From the NCBI GenBank assembly GCA_020024695.1, contig JAHHTK010000021.1, forward strand, positions 1 through 6,351: DNA of 6,351 nucleotides, in the 5' to 3' direction. The translations under genes were made by a program, and so were the position numbers. The DNA comes from Ureaplasma sp. Its GTDB lineage: Bacteria > Bacillota_I > Bacilli_A > Mycoplasmatales > Mycoplasmoidaceae. The notes under the pieces are model-generated. The model had not been told where the DNA came from, did no database searches, and worked only from the letters and a program-made list of their open reading frames with translations. This document shows positions 1 to 4,844 of the stretch, one piece after another (the first letter of the stretch is position 1; each line of letters begins with the position of its first letter).

Positions 1-245
1 TCAACAAACGCATAATCGACTACTTGATTGTTGGCATCCAAAATTAAATAAGCTGAAAAGTTTAAATAATAACGATTCCCAGCTTGCTTGACTTGGTCAT
101 TTAACTGACTACTAATTGGTAAATGATAGGTTTGTTCATATTCGTTTTTGACACTCAAAAATAAATCTTGATCAAAACGGTTCAAATACCCTTGCATCGT
201 CATAGGGACATCCCCAATCCGATTGTTGTAAACAATAATATACAT
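1..245 (-). CDS. Hypothetical protein, 5' part (3' end beyond window)
   Basis: An open minus-strand frame starts at ATG (245-243) and runs off the left edge after 81 codons. The product begins MYIIVYNNRIGDVPMT and includes QGYLNRFDQDLFLSVKNEY. I do not recognise a family. The visible part has no signal peptide or membrane segment and looks like a soluble cytoplasmic protein, rich in Asn, Gln, Tyr and Asp. The start is supported by a weak GGA seven bases upstream. A perfect TATAAT (268-263, minus) lies 17 bases before the start, but its -35 would have to fall inside the tRNA gene. Transcription may therefore come partly by read-through from the tRNA or the LemA-like gene upstream. It contains one CGG arginine codon and no TGA. 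It is probably a real gene, because the frame is open to the edge and the codon use matches its neighbours. Confidence 0.72.
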   Translation of the reverse strand, partial: MYIIVYNNRIGDVPMTMQGYLNRFDQDLFLSVKNEYEQTYHLPISSQLNDQVKQAGNRYYLNFSAYLILDANNQVVDYAFV

Positions 246-262
246 GGACAAATCCAGTTTAA

Positions 263-268
263 ATTATA
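263..268 (-). promoter_or_regulatory. Candidate -10 box (TATAAT) before the left-edge gene
   Basis: A perfect TATAAT on the minus strand lies between the tRNA-Arg 3' end and the ATG at 245. No -35 match is visible at 16-18 bp, where the sequence belongs to the tRNA T-arm and acceptor stem. It may be a weak or extended promoter, or chance in AT-rich DNA. Confidence 0.3.
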
Positions 269-271
269 AAG

Positions 272-348
272 TGGCGCACTCGAAAGGATTCGAACCTTCA
301 ACCACCTGATCCGAAGTCAGGGGCTCTAATCCATTGAGCTACGAGTGC
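272..348 (-). tRNA. trnR: tRNA-Arg (anticodon UCG), CCA encoded
   Basis: The minus strand folds as a complete cloverleaf. The acceptor stem GCACTCG/CGAGTGC is 7 bp and is followed by discriminator G and an encoded CCA. The D-stem is GCTC/GAGC. The anticodon stem is CCTGA/TCAGG with loop CTTCGGA, giving anticodon TCG at positions 34-36. The variable loop is TGGTT, and the T-arm is GAAGG-TTCGAAT-CCTTT with one G-T pair. It decodes CGA and, through wobble or superwobble, probably CGG and other CGN codons. This fits the CGG codons seen in three genes of this window. It sits 32 bases downstream of the LemA-like gene on the same strand and 26 bases upstream of the left-edge gene. It has its own TATAAT nine bases before the mature 5' end. 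Confidence 0.96.
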
Positions 349-357
349 CTATAAGAT

Positions 358-363
358 ATTATA
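358..363 (-). promoter_or_regulatory. Candidate -10 box of the tRNA-Arg gene
   Basis: A perfect TATAAT on the minus strand lies nine bases upstream of the mature tRNA 5' end, which is the usual distance for a tRNA promoter. No convincing -35 hexamer stands 16-18 bp upstream; that stretch covers the end of the LemA-like gene. Co-transcription with the LemA-like gene is the alternative, and no terminator separates the two. Confidence 0.45.
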
Positions 364-380
364 AAAGCAATCAATTTAAA

Positions 381-902
381 CTAAGCCACTAAATCCTTAT
401 TTAAATAACTTTTTACCATCATAATAGGTTCAAAGTGGTGTTGGTAAGCGACATAAGTAACGGGAAACTTAAATAGCATTTGGTTAAAATAACTTGCTAA
501 GGTATTAATTTGTCTTTCTAAGATTGTTAAACGGTGCAAGTTATTTTTTAAATTACTATCTTTTTCAAACAAAGCTTGGTGCACTACATAAAAAGAATGA
601 AGACAACTTAAAACATGATTATAGTCAAATAAACAAATGTTTTCTTGACTAGCATCAAATCATAACGGGTCAATAAAATGTTGTTGGCACAATTGAAACA
701 CATCATTGTTTAAACTAATGCAGATGTTTCTCACATTCTTAATCTTCATTCCTAACATTTTCTTTAACCGTAAGCATTCATTTTTAACTTTGTAGTAATA
801 AATTAAATAGAATCCAAAGCTAAAAATAACTGCCGTTCAAAACTTAGCAACAGTTTGTCTTTTTAAGTGTGGGTTGTCTAAAAGTTTGATTTCCATTTCC
901 AT
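381..902 (-). CDS. LemA-like membrane-anchored protein (divergent)
   Basis: The frame encodes 173 residues when TGA is read as Trp (W22, W81); under the standard code only a 67-residue fragment is seen. Visible layout: a short basic N-terminus, one hydrophobic segment at about 21-38 (FWTAVIFSFGFYLIYYYK), then a helical, Lys/Arg-rich and Gln-rich domain. The C-terminal part LERQINTLASYFNQMLFKFP (128-147), followed by VAYQHHFEP (151-159), resembles the LemA signature, in which a long helix ends in YN..I..FP and then A..GF. LemA proteins are small, single-pass and helical, and their role is poorly known. The length and N-terminal anchor fit. The usual 'NLVPNL'-like segment after the membrane helix is not clear, so the assignment rests mainly on the C-terminal half. 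The ATG at 902 is favoured by AGAAAG nine bases upstream; M3 is an alternative start. The gene is divergent from the lipoprotein genes and upstream of tRNA-Arg. Confidence 0.8.
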
Positions 903-911
903 AATTTATGT

Positions 912-917
912 CTTTCT
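912..917 (-). promoter_or_regulatory. Ribosome binding site of the LemA-like gene
   Basis: AGAAAG on the minus strand matches the part of the SD consensus complementary to the extreme 3' end of 16S rRNA. It lies nine bases before ATG 902. This normal spacing contrasts with the long spacing at the two lipoprotein genes. Confidence 0.6.
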
Positions 918-926
918 TCTATTCTT

Positions 927-932
927 ATTTTA
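927..932 (-). promoter_or_regulatory. Candidate -10 box of the LemA-like gene
   Basis: TAAAAT (5 of 6 matches to TATAAT) on the minus strand would start transcription just before the AGAAAG ribosome site. Only weak -35 candidates (TCAATA or TTCAAT) lie 17-18 bp upstream, so the call is tentative. Confidence 0.33.
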
Positions 933-1091
933 TGCTGAATAATTTTAGATATTGAAAACCTCAAATAAATTCAATTTCTTTTTAAATTTTAGGTTGCAGT
1001 CATGATAAAAGACTGTTTTTTGCTTTTTTAAAATCAATTGAATCGGTTGGGATTAACCAGCATATTCTTTGGTTGTTCTCAGTGCGTTTTC

Positions 1092-1107
1092 TTATATATA
1101 TAAGTTA
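1092..1107 (+). repeat. Direct repeat copy 1 with TATA palindrome
   Basis: TTATATATATAAGTTA occurs here and again at 1189-1204, 97 bp apart. In this copy the core extends to a perfect 14-bp palindrome, CTTATATATATAAG (1091-1104). Possible roles are a protein binding site or a DNA-unwinding element. Low complexity makes chance possible, although a shared 16-base run including the GTTA end is less likely by chance. Confidence 0.55.
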
Positions 1108-1146
1108 TTTAAAAAAACAAAATCTTAGCTTAATTGTTTTTTTAAA
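1108..1146. repeat. Perfect 13-bp inverted repeat (AT hairpin)
   Basis: TTTAAAAAAACAA (1108-1120) and TTGTTTTTTTAAA (1134-1146) are exact reverse complements around a 13-base loop. The right arm holds seven consecutive T, so in RNA it could act as a weak intrinsic terminator, with the symmetry allowing use from either side. No plus-strand gene ends nearby. It may instead insulate the divergent promoters or bind a protein. The stem is almost entirely A-T. Confidence 0.5.
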
Positions 1147-1188
1147 GCAGGCTAAATTAATCCAATTTTGAAAAAATTAATCAAAAAT

Positions 1189-1204
1189 TTATATATATAA
1201 GTTA
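1189..1204 (+). repeat. Direct repeat copy 2 with TATA palindrome
   Basis: This is the second exact copy of TTATATATATAAGTTA (first at 1092-1107). It lies 71 bp upstream of the -35 box of the first lipoprotein gene. The two copies flank the 13-bp inverted repeat. Confidence 0.55.
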
Positions 1205-1274
1205 AGCAAATCCTTTATTTTAACAAATATTATGAAGTTTTGCAAAATTAAATTTCGTCTATTCATAAGCATTT

Positions 1275-1303
1275 TTGACACATCTAAATAAAAACCTTTT
1301 AAA
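1275..1303 (+). promoter_or_regulatory. Promoter of the first DUF885 lipoprotein gene
   Basis: TTGACA (1275-1280) matches the -35 consensus exactly and stands 17 bp before TTTAAA (1298-1303). The same arrangement, TTGATA-17 bp-TTTAAA, occurs at 4765-4793 before the paralogue. Homology extends upstream to 1257 (19 of 24 positions match 4747-4770). Conservation between otherwise drifted intergenic sequences is the main support. A second conserved element, TGGAATAAT (1316-1324), resembles an extended -10 and could serve instead, giving a shorter leader. Confidence 0.6.
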
Positions 1304-1330
1304 AAATTGAATCAATGGAATAATAAAATT

Positions 1331-1337
1331 AGAAAGG
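1331..1337 (+). promoter_or_regulatory. Shine-Dalgarno AGAAAGG, unusually distant from its start
   Basis: AGAAAGG, within TTAGAAAGG, is complementary to the 3' end of 16S rRNA. It stands 22 bases before ATG 1360, against a usual 5-10. No closer SD is visible. The same element occurs before the paralogue with 17 bases of spacing. The intervening GGTTT and AAACT could pair into a small stem and shorten the effective distance. Confidence 0.55.
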
Positions 1338-1359
1338 TTTTTTAAAACTAATTATTATT

Positions 1360-4300
1360 ATGAAAAAGAAAGTTCTTAATGGATTATTAGTCGGTGGCAT
1401 TGGCTTGTTGGCAATGTCATCAATTGCTGCAGTGACGCTCACGTCATGTGCTCAAACTAGTCCAACGACCAAGGGTTCGAATAATAAAGAAATTGTTCCA
1501 CCATTAAACGCAACCCAAATGGAAAAAGCAACGGTTGAGTTATATAACCAATATAACCGAGATTTAACAGAAGCAATTGGTAACTCTACAGGTTATATTA
1601 CTCATGATAAAGTTAGCACCGTGACACCAGTCATGGACAAATATAAATCATTGGTTGATCAATTACAAACACAAATTAATAAATCAGGAACTACTGATGA
1701 AAAAATTTGAATTGACTCAGTCAAGGTTCAATTACAAATTGAACGATTATCTGTTGATACTAAAGCCTATTTATTAGGGGCACCAATTGGTGGAGATATT
1801 TTATCAGCTGACCCTAATGAAATTGTCAGTTATGCTGAATATGTTGGCTATGGTGAAACTTATGATGACTGATTAAGTAGCATTGAAACATTTGCGACCG
1901 TCATTTCAGCAGTTCAATCTAACTTTGACCAAGGGGCAAAAGAAGGAGCAACCTTATCAGGTATTATGCTTAAATTATTTGCACAACACACAATTAAAAA
2001 CTTGTATGCAAATCAATTAGCAAAATATTTAGATAATGCTATTAAAACAAATAGTTCTACACCAGTTACAGCTGAAAATTTTGAAACTGCATTAGGTAAA
2101 GCAGACTACTTTAGTTCATATGTTAAAAACATTCCAGATTCAAAATTAACAGCTGAACAAAAAACAACTTTAACCGCAAAAGCACAAGATGCTGATGCAA
2201 AAATCGATAGTTTTGTCAAATTCTTATTAACAACATACTGACAAGCAGTTGACTTTGGTTGAACACCAAAAGTAAATGGCGAAAAATCATCATCAAATCA
2301 AGATGAATTCAAAATTGAAGTTGTTAATGCTGGTGCTACTGGCGAAAGAATGAACAGCTACAAAGTAAGTGGTACATCTCCAAAAGCAATCAAAGGTTTA
2401 GGTATTACTCAAAAAGACCTTGATACAAAAGACGTCGGTATTGGTTTTGCTAAAGGTACTTACAAAGACGGTAAATGAAAAGATAAATCAATTGGTTTAA
2501 CTATTTACCAAGACTACTTATTATTCAAACACACCACTTTATATAGTGATGCTCCAACCGTTATTAACTTAGGTTTAGATAACGTTGGTATCATTAAAAA
2601 CAACATGAAGTCAGTTGCTCAATACTTAGCAGCAAAATTGGCTCCAATCAACGTAACTAAATGAGAACCAACTGGTTATACATACGATGATGACATCTTT
2701 GACGATGTTGCTTCTAAACCATTCACCACAACAGTTGGTTTAGCAACCAAAACAAATGGTAAATGAGTCACAAGTGATGAACAATTAAAAGACTTCTTCA
2801 AATGATTAAATGCTGATCAATGATTCTTTGGTCGTGACGTTGCTCCTAACCAAGTTGTAACCTTACCAAAAGAAGCATCAGGTGAAGCAGCTGACCTTTA
2901 CTTTGAACCAAACAATGCTGGTCAAGGTGGACGGGGTGTTGCGACTGTTGTTCCTCACATTATTGATAAAACACCAAAAGCACAACTCTTTGCTGAAGAT
3001 ACAGTTGTTGAAGAAGCTCCAGCAGCTGAACCAGAAACTCTTCCACAAAAATTACCAGCAACAGGGGCTGAATATTCATTTAACATGAACTATGCACCTT
3101 ATTTAGGTAGTTCTAAGATTACTAAAGATCCTAACACTGGTAATAAATTCGGTGATGATGGTAACTTATATGAAGAATGAGTCGTTCATAACCGTAACAT
3201 TGCCCCAGGTAAAGCTAACATTAGTGGGGCTCAAGCTTATGCTGGAGCATCCTTCTCAATGGACTCTTATAACTTATTAAGAGATGCTGTTTTACCAACC
3301 GTCAGTGAAATCTTTGTTAAATCAAAAGACTCTGATGTTCAAGCACCAAGTAAGTTAGACTTAAAAACCACTATCGTTACTGGTACTGGTTTAAGTGCTG
3401 CTTATGCAAATGGTAATAAATTCTACATTGATGTTAACCCATTCTATGGTTGACAAAAATGAGGTATGACCACTTTATTAAGCCATGAAAGCTTACCAGG
3501 TCATAACTTACAAATGATTTATGCTGTTGATAACACTTCAAGTCAATACGCACCTCACTTATCATATACAGCATATGGTGAAGGTTGAGGTTTATTCAGT
3601 GAATGATTAGCAAGTCAATATGGTGCTTACGGTGAACCTGCAAAAGTTACAGGTAATGACTGATTAAATTCAACCAAACGTATGCAATTACCAAACTTTG
3701 ATGACAACGCATTTGATGCACAAAACAAACAATTCAACACCGTTAACATCAACGTCAAAGAAGCAAATGCTCACACTACAAACGGTGAATTTATGAACGG
3801 TTCTTTTGAAACCAGTTTTGCTGGTTTATCAACCACCGATGCTGATACCTTAGACCAAGGTTACTACAACGCAATGCAATACTTCGGTTTCTTAAACGCA
3901 CGTCAATTCCGTGCAATGCGTTTAGTGCTTGACCCAGCTGTTCATGCTGGTGGTCCAACAATTACTAACGGTGTCATCTCAACTGAAAAGAATGATACTT
4001 ACGGTAAAGCAGCCGTTGGTACTGGTTGATCATTACAAGATGAAATCGACTTCATGCAATCCAACTCAGGTTTAGGTCAAGGAGACATTAGCCGTGAAGC
4101 TCAACGTTACTTAAACTATGTTGGTCAAGCAACCAGTTATTTAAGTGGTGAAATTGTAGTTGAAAACTTATTCGGTGAAGCTAGTGCTGCTTATGCTGCT
4201 GCTAATAACGGAGCATTATTCATGAACTATGCTGACTTAAAATCAACTCAAAACAACACCGCTCCTTTCTTTAACTTAATCTTAAGAAACAATGATATTC

Positions 4301-4395
4301 CATTAAAAACTTTAGAAACCTATGTTAAAGAATACATTACAGAAAAGATTGGTACTATTCCAACTGTAACACCAACTACTCCTGCACAAAAATAA
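1360..4395 (+). CDS. DUF885-family lipoprotein (putative surface metallopeptidase)
   Basis: One 1011-residue frame once TGA is read as Trp (16 in-frame TGA, no TGG). Signal peptide: MKKK, a hydrophobic core and lipobox LTSC, so Cys30 should be lipidated and the protein held outside the membrane. Residues 31-56 form a linker. Blocks typical of DUF885 follow: YLLGAPIGG (137-145), SGIMLKLF (200-207), LGLDNV (404-409), HESLPGH (709-715) and LQ after it, YGEGWGLFSEWLASQYGAY with E741 and E748, RAMRLVLDPAVH (851-862) and QATSYLSGE near 923-931. In this family HExxPGH plus the EGW glutamate is read as a zinc site, and members are predicted peptidases. The usual family length is about 550-600 residues, so this copy carries large insertions, including an acidic, Pro-rich stretch (about 546-568). 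The tail is Pro/Thr-rich (ends TPTTPAQK). The start is fixed by the signal peptide and a TAG upstream in frame. It has its own promoter and terminator. The substrate is unknown; peptide scavenging is inferred. Confidence 0.93.
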
Positions 4396-4439
4396 ACTTT
4401 TATCCTCCTAAAGTATATAGCTATTAATCCTTAATTCGG

Positions 4440-4474
4440 ACATGAAATTTGGTTTACCAAGTTTCATGTTTTTT
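4440..4474 (+). terminator. Intrinsic terminator of the first lipoprotein gene
   Basis: ACATGAAATTTGG (4440-4452) pairs with CCAAGTTTCATGT (4457-4469) over 13 bp with a single G-T wobble and a TTTA loop. Six T (4469-4474) follow. It begins 45 bases after the TAA stop. It should end the first transcript and separate the two paralogues transcriptionally. Confidence 0.92.
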
Positions 4475-4508
4475 ATTGTTTGGATTTTTTGAATGTTTTT
4501 ATGGACAT

Positions 4509-4533
4509 GGGAAGGGGTGGGACAATCTGGGGG
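4509..4533 (+). other. G-quadruplex-type tract in the inter-paralogue spacer
   Basis: Four G-runs on the plus strand (4509-4511, 4514-4517, 4519-4521, 4529-4533) are separated by loops of 2, 1 and 7 bases. This satisfies the usual G3+N1-7 rule. The surrounding 45 bases (4501-4545) contain 23 G and only 3 C, in otherwise AT-rich DNA. It lies 35 bases downstream of the terminator and is not in a credible gene. Two short open frames across it (starts 4493 and 4501) lack ribosome sites. The function is unknown. Confidence 0.7.
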
Positions 4534-4550
4534 TGTGAAGGATGGTTATG

Positions 4551-4566
4551 ATTTGTAAATACAAAT
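4551..4566. repeat. 16-bp operator-like palindrome
   Basis: ATTTGTA and TACAAAT are exact reverse complements around AA. The site follows the G-rich tract by 17 bases and is about 200 bp upstream of the -35 box of the second lipoprotein gene. That is far for a classical repressor operator. It may be a protein site, a cruciform, or chance in AT-rich sequence. Confidence 0.4.
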
Positions 4567-4746
4567 TTTAGAAGTGGATTTTAATCAATTAAGAAATTGG
4601 TGAGATTTTGGAATTTATCCTTATAATTACTGGTTTTGTCCATCTTTTCTCGGTGTATTAACTAAATAATAGTTTTAAAAGGTATATACAAGTCGGTTAA
4701 TTTTTTGTCTTTTAAGTCTTTTTAGAGAACCGATGCTTAAAAAGAT
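4567..4746. other. AT-rich spacer upstream of the second lipoprotein promoter
   Basis: No coding frame is supported here. Two dyads are visible. TCGGTT (4693-4698) and AACCGA (4728-4733) have 29 bases between them. TCTTTTTA (4717-4724) and TAAAAAGA (4738-4745) form an 8-bp stem with a 13-base loop. The two dyads overlap, so they would be mutually exclusive structures. If transcription started upstream they could act as alternative RNA folds, but no promoter for such a leader is evident. Confidence 0.4.
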
Positions 4747-4764
4747 GTCTATTTATTAGGGTTT

Positions 4765-4793
4765 TTGATAAGCAAAATCAAACTCTTTTTAAA
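4765..4793 (+). promoter_or_regulatory. Promoter of the second DUF885 lipoprotein gene
   Basis: TTGATA (4765-4770) and TTTAAA (4788-4793) are 17 bp apart, exactly as before the first paralogue. The conserved TGGGATAAT (4805-4813) follows and could act as an extended -10 (TGG plus GATAAT). Homology to the first promoter extends upstream to 4747. Confidence 0.6.
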
Positions 4794-4820
4794 AAAATAA
4801 TATTTGGGATAATAAATATT

Positions 4821-4827
4821 AGAAAGG
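4821..4827 (+). promoter_or_regulatory. Shine-Dalgarno AGAAAGG, 17 bases before the start
   Basis: This is the same TTAGAAAGGTTT element as before the first lipoprotein gene. It is followed by the conserved TTAAAACTA and then the ATG at 4845. The spacing of 17 bases is long, and no nearer SD is present. A TAA at 4833-4835 rules out an in-frame upstream start close to the SD. Confidence 0.55.
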
Positions 4828-4844
4828 TTTATTAAAACTATATT

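Larger units (their letters stand above)
903..1256. other. AT-rich divergent intergenic region without a gene
   Basis: This is the left part of the 457-bp gap between the divergent LemA-like and lipoprotein genes. It is strongly AT-rich and carries no convincing coding frame on either strand. It contains the minus-strand promoter and ribosome site of the LemA-like gene, a weak 5-bp dyad (CAGTC/GACTG, 997-1015) followed by six T, two copies of a TATA-palindrome element, and one perfect 13-bp inverted repeat, described separately. The lipoprotein promoter block begins at about 1257. Confidence 0.7.

Noticed and set aside
997..1021. CAGTC/GACTG hairpin followed by six T as a plus-strand terminator
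   Set aside because: The stem is only 5 bp with a 9-base loop, and no plus-strand gene lies upstream to be terminated.
1232..1291. Short open frame for a 19-residue peptide upstream of the first lipoprotein gene
   Set aside because: It has no ribosome site and overlaps the conserved promoter, so it is unlikely to be translated.
1338..1343. T6 tract between SD and start as a phase-variation switch
   Set aside because: Six T is short for slippage, and the paralogue has an interrupted tract (TTTATT) at the same place.
2882..3088. Plus-strand open frame of 68 codons
   Set aside because: It lies inside the DUF885 lipoprotein gene in another frame, has no ribosome site, and its Leu/Lys/Gln-rich product is typical of an out-of-frame reading.
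1360..4395. Frameshifted or nonsense-riddled pseudogene
   Set aside because: All interruptions are TGA in one continuous frame at positions compatible with Trp, including the EGW motif. With code 4 the gene is intact.
4403..4409. AGGAGG on the minus strand as the start of an antisense gene
   Set aside because: No ATG follows at a suitable distance, and the antisense reading overlaps the lipoprotein 3' end. It is a chance match.
4493..4584. Short open frames across the G-rich tract (starts 4493 and 4501)
   Set aside because: They encode only 21 and 27 residues, lack a properly spaced ribosome site, and the 4501 frame would need TGG-coded Trp, unlike every recognised gene in the window.
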